Shown here piece after piece: positions 44,614 to 53,878 of a DNA stretch of 64,000 nt; the stretch's first letter is position 1; the number at the start of each line of letters is the position of its first letter. This stretch comes from Hanleya hanleyi (lineage: Eukaryota; Mollusca; Polyplacophora; Lepidopleurida; Hanleyidae). A program made the translations under genes and the position numbers. The notes below the pieces were generated by a model that worked only from the letters and a program-made list of their open reading frames with translations, was not told the origin of the DNA and did not search any database. The stretch covers positions 107,892-171,891 of the forward strand of contig JAVTVY010039232.1 of NCBI GenBank assembly GCA_036873755.1. Reading direction: 5' to 3'.

Positions 44614-45018
44614 ATGAAGGTGCCTTACGAGTGCGATGCACGCAGCTATATGGACTATTATGCCCAACAGGCCGGAGGTGGCCTTCCGGTCTTTAGCGGT
44701 GCACGCATGCAACGAGGACATGGGCTGGGGAACATACTCGGGAGCATCGTCAAAACGTTCCTGCCCTTGGTGACGCGTGGGGTGAAAGCAATCGGCAAAC
44801 AAGCGGTACGCAGTGGACTGCAAGTGGCCGGTGATGTCTTGGGGGGTACGGCACCCAAAGAAGCCTTGAAACGGCGGGCCAAAGAAGCAGGAGGCGTCTT
44901 GGTCGCCAAAGCACAACGCACCGTAGGGAATAAAAGACCTGCACCACCGAGACCACGCACCAGTCGACGACCGATCCAGCGACGACGCACATCGAAAACC
45001 CAGGATATCTTTTCTTAA
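44614..45018 (+). CDS. pVI-like Polinton protein
   Basis: 134 residues. The N-terminal part has a Gly-rich segment (QQAGGGLPVFSG..MQRGHGLGNIL), then a likely amphipathic helix (SIVKTFLPLVTRGVKAIGKQAV), and a strongly basic tail (RPRTSRRPIQRRRTSK). This layout recalls adenovirus pVI-type membrane-active minor proteins, and the Gly-rich region could be a protease site; both points are inference. It begins right after the minor capsid stop and ends two bases before the major capsid ATG. Intact. Confidence 0.75.
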   Translation: MKVPYECDARSYMDYYAQQAGGGLPVFSGARMQRGHGLGNILGSIVKTFLPLVTRGVKAIGKQAVRSGLQVAGDVLGGTAPKEALKRRAKEAGGVLVAKAQRTVGNKRPAPPRPRTSRRPIQRRRTSKTQDIFS

Positions 45019-45020
45019 AC

Positions 45021-46331
45021 ATGTCCTTGATCCACGCAGAGTCCTGCCCCTCCACCAACAGTGAATTTGATTTGTGGACCGTGCCGCCCACACAGACCAG
45101 TGCCGAACAAGGATTATGGGTGGAGCATCTCTCGCTCTCCAGCATCAACGAAACAGGGCCCATCGAGTTCACCATCAGTAATGCGGATACGGCCTATGTG
45201 GATTTAGCCCATACATACTTGTATGTGAAAGCCAAGGTCGTCAATGGGAATGAGTCCAGAGTCGTCGGCCAAGCAACGGTGGGCCCGACGAATCTCTGGC
45301 TGCACTCTATGTTTCAACAGGTGGATATATTTCTCAGCGACAAACTCATCAGTGACTCGACCAACACGTACCCCTACCGAGCCTACATTGAGACGCTGTT
45401 GTCGCATGGACGAGAGGCTAAAAAATCTCAGCTGACAGCCGCTTTATTCTACCAGGACACAGCCGAGCACATGGGCGCAGAGAACGACAATGCGGGATAT
45501 AACAAACGGAAGGCTTTCACCGCGAACGGCGTCTCGGTGGATCTCATGGGTCGACTGCACGCAGACATTTTCATGCAAGACCGGTACCTCTTGAACAAGA
45601 TCCCCATCAAAATCCGACTGATACGGGCGCCTCCGACCTTCGCCTTGATGGCCACTAACGTAGACGGGCATGCAGCTGACTATAAGATTGTCATCCAAGA
45701 CGCAGTCCTGTATGTCCGAAAAGTGAAACCGAATCCAGCCGTTCAATTGGGACACCTCAAAGCCTTGGAAACAAAACCAGCCCAGTACCCTATCCGACGT
45801 GTGCAAACCAAAGTGTTCTCTGTGTCTGCTGGAAATATGAGCGCCAACAAAGAAAACCTGTTCCTGGGGGAACTACCCAAGCGATTGATCCTGGCCTGTG
45901 TGGAAAATACCAGTTTCAGCGGAGCCTACCCAGAGAACCCGTTTGACTTTAAACATTTCGGCATCAATTTTGTGGCCCTGCATGTGGACAGTCAGGTCCC
46001 AGTCAGGGCCTTAACACCGAACTTTGGGCGCGCGAATTTCATTCGAGCCTATCAGAGCCTGTTTACAGCCACCGGTCAAATCAACCAGGACGAAGGGCAT
46101 ATGATCAGTCGGGAGGACTACGCGAACGGATACACGTTGTTCTGTTTCGATCTGACCCCCACCTTAGAGAACGACCATCAGCTGGCCCTCGCCAAGCAAG
46201 GCAATTTACGGTTGGAAATCCACTTTGCACGAGCCCTCCGGAGCACCGTCAGTGTGATCTGCTACGCCGAGTTTGACAACATCATTCACGTGGACAAGGC
46301 GCGCAACGTCCTGTGTGACTTTGCCACCTAA
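45021..46331 (+). CDS. Polinton major capsid protein
   Basis: 436 residues, intact. It belongs to the animal protein family often auto-named after C. elegans F54H12.2, which is the Polinton major capsid protein. The double jelly-roll fold, forming hexon-like capsomers, is known for the family and not visible directly. Recognisable blocks are 'NSEFDLWTVPPTQTS' near the start, 'GPIEFTISNADTAYVDLAHTYLYVKAKV' at ~45-72, 'NLWLHSMFQQVDIFLSDKLI' near 90-110 and 'YGYTLFCFDLTP'-like sequence near 375. The protease follows after one base. Confidence 0.93.
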   Translation: MSLIHAESCPSTNSEFDLWTVPPTQTSAEQGLWVEHLSLSSINETGPIEFTISNADTAYVDLAHTYLYVKAKVVNGNESRVVGQATVGPTNLWLHSMFQQVDIFLSDKLISDSTNTYPYRAYIETLLSHGREAKKSQLTAALFYQDTAEHMGAENDNAGYNKRKAFTANGVSVDLMGRLHADIFMQDRYLLNKIPIKIRLIRAPPTFALMATNVDGHAADYKIVIQDAVLYVRKVKPNPAVQLGHLKALETKPAQYPIRRVQTKVFSVSAGNMSANKENLFLGELPKRLILACVENTSFSGAYPENPFDFKHFGINFVALHVDSQVPVRALTPNFGRANFIRAYQSLFTATGQINQDEGHMISREDYANGYTLFCFDLTPTLENDHQLALAKQGNLRLEIHFARALRSTVSVICYAEFDNIIHVDKARNVLCDFAT

Positions 46332-46332
46332 C

Positions 46333-46782
46333 ATGGATACAGACCAGATAACCACCGTGCTGGAGAATGACCCAGGGACACGTATGGTCTTTCAAGAGGT
46401 GTTCGCCCGAGATGTGTTCCCATTAGACCGTATGTATCCTGCTGCTTACGTTCTCAACACGGACCCGATGGATCGGCCAGGTGAACATTGGGTGGGCGTG
46501 TACTTGACAGAACAGCAGGGCGAATACTTTGACCCGTACGGCCTGCCACCCCTCCATCCCGATTTAACAGACTTCATGGATCAAGGCACAGAGACGTGGT
46601 GTTGGAACAGTCAAACGTTGCAAAGCCTGACCAGTAGCGTGTGCGGACAATATTGCTTGTTTTACCTGTACCATCGATGCTCCTTAACAAATGCTTCACA
46701 TGGATACCTCACTCGACTCCATCGGACCATTAGGGGCCTACCTAGACCCCAAAGCGTCTATGTCCATACCCTTTTCCCATAA
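46333..46782 (+). pseudogene. Adenain-like cysteine protease, C-terminus replaced by TIR sequence
   Basis: Processing protease of virus-like Polintons. The His (GEHWVGVYL), Asp (GEYFDPYG) and Cys (SSVCGQYCLFYLYHRC) of the adenain-like active site are all visible within about 116 residues. At about 46676 the frame enters the right TIR and the last ~34 codons are TIR-encoded. The normal helical end is therefore missing, pointing to a deletion that ended at the TIR. Activity is doubtful. Confidence 0.85.
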
Positions 46783-47619
46783 TTCCTTGTCTGCGCATGC
46801 GCAGAATGGAAACAACACACTAGTCCAGGCGCATGCTCCCTCACGAGAGCTTCAAAATAACACCTTATACGACACCATCGGCCCATTAGGGGCTCCCCTA
46901 GATCCCAACACGTCTATTTCCATACCCTTTTCCCACAATTCCCTGTCCGCGCATGCGCAGAACGTCGAACACGAACGACGCACTAGTCCAGGCGGATTCT
47001 CCTTCACGAATGCTTCACATGGATACCTCACTCGACTCCATCGGACCATTAGTGGCCTACCTAGACCCCAAAACGTCTATTTCCATACCCTTTTCCCACA
47101 ATTCCCTGTCTGCGCATGCGCATGGACAACGGGCGAAACACTAGTCCAGGTGAATGCTCCCTCACGACTGCTTCACATTGATACCTCATACGACTCCATC
47201 CGCCCACTAGTGGCCCACCTAGACCCCAAAACGTCTATTTCCATACCCTTTGTCCACCGCGCATGCGCAGAACGACGATATTTCAACCCCACACCCAGCC
47301 CATCAGATGCCCCTGCACGTATACTTCACTTTGATACCTCACTCGACCCAATCGGTCCACTAGCGGTCCCTACAGATTGCCGAACACTCTCACGAAAACC
47401 CACGGTTTTGGGACTACTTTCGGTCCGCGGAGGCAGGCCGCATCACCGCCAGACCGCATCACCACGGAGGAATACATGCCCCCAAGGTCACGCCCCATTC
47501 ACCCAGACCGGAAATGACGTCATACCTGCGCACAACACTCCTGCGCACACCGCCCCAATACCGTTCTCGCGCATGCGCAGTGAGGCGAATGTGACTAAAA
47601 ATCCCGTTTGGTTACTACT
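46676..47619 (-). repeat. Polinton right terminal inverted repeat
   Basis: Pairs with 35950-36909. ~160-bp subrepeats start near 46690, 46851, 47010, 47170 and 47320, each with a TGCGCATGCGCA-type palindrome. The 342-codon open frame over it is not a gene. Confidence 0.92.
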
Positions 47620-48250
47620 GGAACGTTTACGTGGGGAATGGATGTTTCAGATCCACAAGAGAGTGCGCAAGGTCCACAAGACAAACTGTCAGGCTACCGT
47701 GAACGCACTCGTGCACTGATCTTGGCCAACGAGGGAGTTCGATTCAACCTGTCACCTTGTCTGGATCGAGGAGATTGGAAAGGAAGACCTGTAATGACAA
47801 CCAAAGCAAATTAATACAATACTGACATATAATTCTATGAGCAGGAATACAGGATTCAGGTCGCGGTAGCGTACAATCCCTGCAAAGAAGATCCCTGATC
47901 TATGAATTGGATTTACCTGTATTCTTATAGTTATCTTAAACCGAAGTTCAATAAAATAGAAAGATATATACAAAATTATATAGCCCTAGCTATATCGCGA
48001 TCAGGCCTGGTCACAGCCACAGTCTGGTCACGACCGGTTCTCGCGTGGTTGGGTCCAGCTTCTATCTTCCTTCCCCAGGTCTTCGTGATAGGATCCAGCG
48101 TCTATCTTCCTTCCCCAGGTCTTCGTCCACTCCCGTATGGATGGACTTGACGTCGTGTCTCGTCTTACACGATCTGACCCTTCCGTGGTTATGTCCGGCG
48201 TGTGTCTTCCTTCCCCCGGTCTTCTTCCCTCGGGCTGTATGGACTTCTCG
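47619..48250 (-). repeat. LTR-related sequence abutting the Polinton end
   Basis: ~630 bases that match 50043-50690 and 53879-54530 at about 97% by eye. It starts TGGAACG where the others start TGAAACG. It is in the position of the 3' LTR of the minus-strand unit, but lacks the further 1.8 kb present in the other two copies. Confidence 0.65.
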
Positions 48251-48710
48251 TCGTCGTCGTGGTCTCACTATCCGACATCTCTCTGGTGTAGAAGAGCTTT
48301 AACAGATCACGATGGAATACACGGATGCCACCAGCCTCGTCTGCGACGCGATAAACCACATCAGTCAGGGCTTCTTTCACAATAAAAGACCCTCTCAAGC
48401 AAACTTGATCACCAGGCTTGTAACTGTGAGGAAAAGTTCTCGTGTCGTCCACCACCAGTTGAAACGTGGGTGCCGCCAACGACGTTTTTGGTTGATCCAG
48501 CTGTCGGGAACCATCTCGTCTACGGCCTTCGGGGCAATTCGCTCGATAATGGTCATGTTTTCCGCATGTCCAGCACCTTGGCGTCCAATCTCGGATGCTG
48601 TATGGTTGTTGTCGGCCACGTCTATGTCCCCATCTCGACTGGTATCGTTGTGGCCGTTGCTGTCGCGGTGATTCAGTGTCTCGCAGAAGCTGTTCCAATA
48701 ACCGCTTCAT
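48189..48710 (-). pseudogene. Gag zinc knuckle fused to integrase C-terminal tail
   Basis: 173 codons in the same frame as the gag at 48879-50024, separated from it by two in-frame stops (TAG at 48879, TAA just before 48710). The CCHC knuckle CWTCGKHDHYRANC lies near residues 48-61. About 25 residues later comes 'SYKPGDQVCLRG...VYRVADEAGGIRVFHRDLLKLFY', the C-terminal tail of a Ty3/Gypsy integrase. Protease, RT, RNase H and the integrase core are all missing, so this is an internally deleted gag-pol. Confidence 0.8.
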
Positions 48711-48878
48711 TTATCTCAGCTGCTGAGTCTCCGTTCTCATCTTTTTCTCAACATGAACAGCTCTGGTTGTTGCCCATGTTTCATGTCGACGATACGTCTT
48801 GAACGCTTCCAGCTCTACGGCCGCGTGCACCGCCGCATCCAAAGTCTTAGGTCTTGTTTGCCAGACTTGAAATCCCAG

Positions 48879-50024
48879 CTAATCACCGATGGCATCCAGG
48901 AACTGATCCTTGGCTAGAGTATCTTGAATGTCGTCTCCGGCATCAGGATAAGCCAGCTGTGCCAGGCGGATTAATGCTTGAGCCAGGCCCGGAAGATCTT
49001 CATCCCTCTCGCGGTGTCTAGACCTCAGCTGAGACTTGTACAGGTCCATCTGATTCGGAGGAGCAAAGCGCTTCTCCAGGGCTTCCTTTAAACGGTCGTA
49101 GTCCGTACTGCCCGGTGGAGACTTAAGGCTGGATAGTACTTGCTGTGCTGACCCTCGTAAAGCGACAGCCAGGTATTGGCCCTGTTGCTGGTACGTCCAC
49201 CCATTTATAACGGCGCAATGACCGAAGTGAGTTAAATAGTCTCGCCACGGCGTAGTACCATCGTAGGTAACGGCCTTCACCATCGTCGTCTTCGGCCGTC
49301 TAGGTTCCCCCATGGGCGTTGACATCTGTAATGACTGATCCCCTGTAACTGAAGGTGGTTCATCCCGGCTTCTTCTTGGCGGCGACCCGTCATGCCTCGG
49401 CGTCGTCCCAGATGCGGCTTCCTCTCGACCCCGTGGTGGCGTCTCTGCGGTTCGGCGCCCTCTTTCCAGTCCGGCCGGCCCAGAATGACTGTAATCTTCG
49501 CCCTTAGGTTGAGTCATCTCGTCACTGGAACTTTGATTTCTCAGCATCGTGGACATCTGTCCCATCAGGGCGGTCACCGCTGTGCATAATGCATTTGAGA
49601 CATTACGCTGGTCTTCTACCTCTCGTCTCAGGTCAACGTCGGGTTGTTCAGGTACTGGCTCACGCCCCCTCAGTCGATCTTCGGTAGACGTCTCCGCTGA
49701 AGGTCGTGGCGTCAGGTCGGCCGGTGGTGCCAACAGCACCGATCCCAGTTCCAGCGTGGACAAATCAAGAAGATTTTCATAACCCAGCGTTGCTGTGGTT
49801 GATCGTCCGGAACCCACGCCTCTTTCCGTCTCACCTCGTTCCCGTGGACTCGGCGTCGTGGAGAATTTCGGTCGGGCTCCTCTATCGTCAGGTGGTTGGC
49901 TCCTGGCTCCCGGTTGTCGTAACTCGGCGCTGAAATCTCCAGTTATATTCATGGTTGTCTGGTCCGGATCCATTCTATCCGCCAGGCTTGGTCTCCTTTC
50001 CTTCGTCTCCCAGGTGTTGGCCAT
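48879..50024 (-). CDS. Ty3/Gypsy Gag, unit 1
   Basis: 381 residues from MANTWETKERR, the first ATG after the primer-binding region; the longer open frame starting at 50108 reads back through the LTR. The N-terminal two thirds are polar and disordered-looking. The retrotransposon capsid domain is at about 265-370 ('TPWRDYLTHFGHCAVINGW', 'YLAVALRGSAQQVLSSL', 'YDRLKEALEKRFAP'). The frame ends at a TAG inside the domain; 56 further codons of gag-like sequence follow in frame. Gag would form the retrotransposon particle. The copy at 52715 differs by very few residues. Confidence 0.85.
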   Translation of the reverse strand: MANTWETKERRPSLADRMDPDQTTMNITGDFSAELRQPGARSQPPDDRGARPKFSTTPSPRERGETERGVGSGRSTTATLGYENLLDLSTLELGSVLLAPPADLTPRPSAETSTEDRLRGREPVPEQPDVDLRREVEDQRNVSNALCTAVTALMGQMSTMLRNQSSSDEMTQPKGEDYSHSGPAGLERGRRTAETPPRGREEAASGTTPRHDGSPPRRSRDEPPSVTGDQSLQMSTPMGEPRRPKTTMVKAVTYDGTTPWRDYLTHFGHCAVINGWTYQQQGQYLAVALRGSAQQVLSSLKSPPGSTDYDRLKEALEKRFAPPNQMDLYKSQLRSRHRERDEDLPGLAQALIRLAQLAYPDAGDDIQDTLAKDQFLDAIGD

Positions 50025-50042
50025 CCCACCGCTGCCACCAGT
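50025..50042 (-). promoter_or_regulatory. Putative primer-binding site, unit 1
   Basis: On the minus strand TGGTGGCAGCGG follows the LTR end (...TTTCA, then AC). TGG at the start is as expected for priming by a tRNA 3' CCA. The tRNA is not identified. Confidence 0.6.
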
Positions 50043-52458
50043 TGAAACGTTTATGTGGGGAATGGATGTTTCAGATCCACAAGAGAGTGCGCAGGGTCCC
50101 CAAGACAAACTGTCAGGCTACCATGAACGTATTCGTGCACTGATCTTGGCCAACGAGGGAGTTCGATTCAACCTGTCACCTTGCCTGGATCGAGGAGGTT
50201 GGAAAGGAAGACCTGTAATGACAACCAAAGCAAATTAATACAATACTGACATATAATTCTATGAGCAGGAATACAGGATTCAGGTCGCGGTAGCGTACAA
50301 TCCCTGCAAAGAAGATCCCTCATCTATGAATTGAATTTACCTGTATTCTTATAGTTATCTTAAACCGAAGTTCAATAAAATAGAAAGATATATACAAAAT
50401 TATATAGCCCTAGCTATATCGCGATCAGGCCTGGTCACAGCCACAGTCTGGTCACGACCGGTTCTCGCGTGGTTGGGTCCAGCTTCTATCTTCCGTCCCC
50501 AGGTCTTCGTGATAGGATCCAGCGTCTATCTTCCTTCCCCAGGTCTTCGTCCACTCCCGTATAGATGGACTTGACGTCGTGTCTCGTCTTACACGACCTG
50601 GCCCTTCCGTGGTTATGTCCGGCGTGTGTCTTCCTTCCCCCGGTCTTCTTCCCTCGGGCTGTATGGACTTCTCGTCATCGTCGTGTCTCGTCTTACACGA
50701 CCTGGCCCCTCCAAGCGTTGGTAACTGTCAATGGATGCGGACGGCCTGGGCACGACAGTACTATCACAGTACAAAGGCTTCTACGGCACCGGCCCATCTC
50801 TCTGTAACACCGCAGGACTATTCAACTGTATGGCTCACCACAGCAGCAGACGGCATCCCTCGTAGGAATACACCCCCAGGCTTCAGCGACCCCGCTCACA
50901 GCGACTCACTCCGCGGCCCGGCTCCAAGGACGAATCATCAAGGCTAGAGTTCACGGCTACACGGTCCACATAGGATCGGACATCGATAACACACGGTGGA
51001 TGGGTAGGTACCTGGTCTAGTAACCCTCTTCCTATACTACTGTATGGCCACCTAGTATAGGAACCCTCTTTCTATACTACTGTAGGGTCACCTGGTATAG
51101 GAACCCTCTTTCTATACTACTGCATGGTCTTCCGCAATGGGTGGGCAATCGGTCACGGTTTCCCCCTTTATATACTACTGTATGAGACAGTATTAATCTA
51201 TGATTGGCCGTGAATTACTCAATGTATGTACAGGGTGGCGAGAGACCGTATGCTTATGGGGCCGTGACTGGATAATCGTTTATGGTACGATTTACTGGGT
51301 ACGTGTATATATATCAAACTCTAGACCTGGGCCTATAGCTTGTGAGTGTTAGCATGAATGTATTTCAACCCGTAGGCTGTGCGTTTAAGTACGTGTGTGC
51401 ATGGATAATTGTTTATGTAGGAACTGTGTTTGATTTGGTTTAGCTGTACCCTCTTCACAGAGACGAGCGTCTCCTACCGGATACAGCTTTATCGATACCA
51501 TTAACCACAGGGCCTTACCTGCACAACTGTTCAATACGGTTGAGTCAAGTAGAGATGCGGCTAAGGTATGGCCATGCTATCAACACTAATGCCGTTAGTT
51601 AATTCCCAGAGCTAAACCTGCACGTCTGTGCGATACGGACGAGGATCAGGTAGAGTTAGAAATAACCGTCAACGATAAGTGTCTATACCCTATCTCTCAG
51701 TGCTGTACCCGCACACCTGTGCATTACGGTTCAGACAGGTAGAGATCGGAGTAGAGTAAACACAGCCCGGACGTGTGAATGTAAGTGAGTGTAAATGTAT
51801 GCTATGATGCTATAGGATTCGGCGGCGGCACTTCTTCAATTCGGCGGTCTGGTCCCGGCCCGGCGGCGGCAAGAATTCGGCGGCCTGATCACGGTCCTTC
51901 TCCGGCCCGGTAATGTATTGGATTTCTTCTCCCCGATACAACCGAACGTGTTCTCGCCTCAAAGTTTCTGCTGGTCTGCCTCGTTTCCGCGGGAGCCTGG
52001 CTTATATAGGGCTACCGCTCTTCTGGGGATAAAGGTAGAAACAGACGTCGAAGATACCAGCGCCCTCTTTATTGTCAAATTACCACAATCCCCGATCAGT
52101 TTATCTGGACTTCGCTGGATAAATATGGCTATGGAGGAACAAACCATAATTCATAACGGACGTAACTGGTAAATCTCAGCTTCCAACTCTCTCTAGTTAA
52201 TTCATACGACGACCGCAAAGTTCACTGTCCTTATCTGCATATTCTAATGTTGACTTCCGGATTTCTGACTGACGTCATCTACAGCGAAACAAGCAAGCAT
52301 CACCAGGGTTCCTTTTGCCGTCCCAACTGATCGTTTGAGATAACTTCACCGGGATTTCGAGGCCTTGTCTGTCTCCCGGATTATTGTAGTTCATTCTAGG
52401 AAAATTACAGCGTTGAATTCCATCAGGTAAGTGAACCGCACACGTTAACACAATGTCA
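50043..52458 (-). mobile_element. 2,416-bp LTR-type repeat, copy 1
   Basis: TG...CA boundaries (plus-strand TGAAACG...AATGTCA), followed on the gag side by the primer-binding site. It is essentially identical to 53879-56294. Contains short subrepeats ('tcgtcttacacgacctggccc' twice; 'ctctttctatactactgtagg' type three to four times near 51030-51180). ORFs within it are not supported as genes. Calling the whole length an LTR is an inference from its ends. Confidence 0.7.
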
Positions 52459-52714
52459 CTTGTCCCCATCTCGACTGGTATCGTTGTGGCCGTTGCTGTC
52501 GCGGTGATTCAGTGTCTCGCAGAAGCTGTTCCAATAACCGCTTCATTTATCTCAGCTGCTGAGTCTCCGTTCTCATCTTTTTCTCAACATGAACAGCTCT
52601 GGTTGTTGCCCATGTTTCATGTTGACGATACGTCTTGAACGCTTCCAGCTCTACGGCCGCGTGCACCGCCGCATCCAAAGTCTTAGGTCTTGTTTGCCAG
52701 ACTTGAAATCCCAG
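52459..52714 (-). pseudogene. Continuation of gag unit 2, cut by the LTR
   Basis: In-frame gag-like sequence beyond the TAG stop, matching 48625-48878 of unit 1, and then stopping exactly at the 'CA' end of the LTR-type repeat. No zinc knuckle, pol or polypurine tract is left. Confidence 0.75.
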
Positions 52715-53860
52715 CTAATCACCGATGGCATCCAGGAACTGATCCTTGGCTAGAGTATCTTGAATGTCGTCTCCGGCATCAGGATAAGCCAGCTGTGCCA
52801 GGCGGATTAATGCTTGAGCCAGGCCCGGAAGATCTTCATCCCTCTCGCGGTGTCTAGACCTCAGCTGAGACTTGTACAGGTCCATCTGATTCGGAGGAGC
52901 AAAGCGCTTCTCCAGGGCTTCCTTTAAACGGTCGTAGTCCGTACTGCCCGGTGGAGACTTAAGGCTGGATAGTACTTGCTGTGCTGACCCTCGTAAAGCG
53001 ACAGCCAGGTATTGGCCCTGTTGCTGGTACGTCCACCCATTTATAACGGCGCAATGACCGAAGTGAGTCAAATAGTCTCGCCACGGCGTAGTACCATCGT
53101 AGGTAACGGCCTTCACCATCGTCGTCTTCGGCCGTCTAGGTTCCCCCATGGGCGTTGACATCTGTAATGACTGATCCCCTGTAACTGAAGGTGGTTCATC
53201 CCGGCTTCTTCTTGGCGGCGACCCGTCATGCCTCGGCGTCGTCCCAGATGCGGCTTCCTCTCGACCCCGTGGTGGCGTCTCTGCGGCTCGGCGCCCTCTT
53301 TCCAGTCCGGCCGGCCCAGAATGACTGTAATCTTCGCCCTTAGGTTGAGTCATCTCGTCACTGGAACTTTGATTTCTCAGCATCGTGGACATCTGTCCCA
53401 TCAGGGCGGTCACCGCTGTGCATAATGCATTTGAGACATTACGCTGGTCTTCTACCTCTCGTCTCAGGTCAACGTCGGGTTGTTCAGGTACTGGCTCACG
53501 CCCCCTCAGTCGATCTTCGGTAGACGTCTCCGCTGAAGGTCGTGGCGTCAGGTCGGCCGGTGGTGCCAACAGCACCGATCCCAGTTCCAGCGTGGACAAA
53601 TCAAGAAGATTTTCATAACCCAGCGTTGCTGTGGTTGATCGTCCGGAACCCACGCCTCTTTCCGTCTCACCTCGTTCCCGTGGACTCGGCGTCGTGGAGA
53701 ATTTCGGTCGGGCTCCTCTATCGTCAGGTGGTTGGCTCCTGGCTCCCGGTTGTCGTAACTCGGCGCTGAAATCTCCAGTTATATTCATGGTTGTCTGGTC
53801 CGGATCCATTCTATCCGCCAGGCTTGGTCTCCTTTCCTTCGTCTCCCAGGTGTTGGCCAT
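52715..53860 (-). CDS. Ty3/Gypsy Gag, unit 2
   Basis: 381 residues from the same MANTWETK start, with the same domain and the same early TAG as unit 1. Only one residue in it was seen to differ (Ala for Thr in 'RRAAETPP'), plus one in the LTR-encoded extension. Near-identity means a recent duplication or gene conversion. Confidence 0.85.
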   Translation of the reverse strand: MANTWETKERRPSLADRMDPDQTTMNITGDFSAELRQPGARSQPPDDRGARPKFSTTPSPRERGETERGVGSGRSTTATLGYENLLDLSTLELGSVLLAPPADLTPRPSAETSTEDRLRGREPVPEQPDVDLRREVEDQRNVSNALCTAVTALMGQMSTMLRNQSSSDEMTQPKGEDYSHSGPAGLERGRRAAETPPRGREEAASGTTPRHDGSPPRRSRDEPPSVTGDQSLQMSTPMGEPRRPKTTMVKAVTYDGTTPWRDYLTHFGHCAVINGWTYQQQGQYLAVALRGSAQQVLSSLKSPPGSTDYDRLKEALEKRFAPPNQMDLYKSQLRSRHRERDEDLPGLAQALIRLAQLAYPDAGDDIQDTLAKDQFLDAIGD

Positions 53861-53878
53861 CCCACCGCTGCCACCAGT
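53861..53878 (-). promoter_or_regulatory. Putative primer-binding site, unit 2
   Basis: Same sequence and position relative to the LTR as in unit 1. Confidence 0.6.

Larger units (their letters stand above)
35950..47619 (+). mobile_element. Polinton/Maverick element lacking DNA polymerase B
   Basis: 11,670 bases, bounded by AGTAGTAACC at 35950 and GGTTACTACT at 47619; AG...CT ends are typical of Polintons. Gene order, plus strand unless stated: C2H2 gene (minus), small membrane protein, integrase, chromodomain segment, membrane protein, ATPase, 42650 protein, 42988 protein, minor capsid, pVI-like, major capsid, protease. Full Polintons are usually 15-20 kb and encode a protein-primed PolB of over 1000 residues; no such frame or remnant was found. 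No matching 6-bp target duplication is visible (gttgta on the left; the right flank is an LTR). Confidence 0.93.

Noticed and set aside
46691..47719. 342-codon plus-strand frame
   Set aside because: It crosses the subrepeats of the Polinton right TIR and continues into the LTR; the same pattern appears on the other TIR in reverse.
49392..50238. Plus-strand frames overlapping gag
   Set aside because: Shadows of the minus-strand Gag; codon pattern and domain content support only the minus strand.
50579..50947. 122-codon plus-strand frame repeated at 54415-54783
   Set aside because: It lies within the 2.4-kb LTR-type repeat, antisense to the element, with no recognisable domain.
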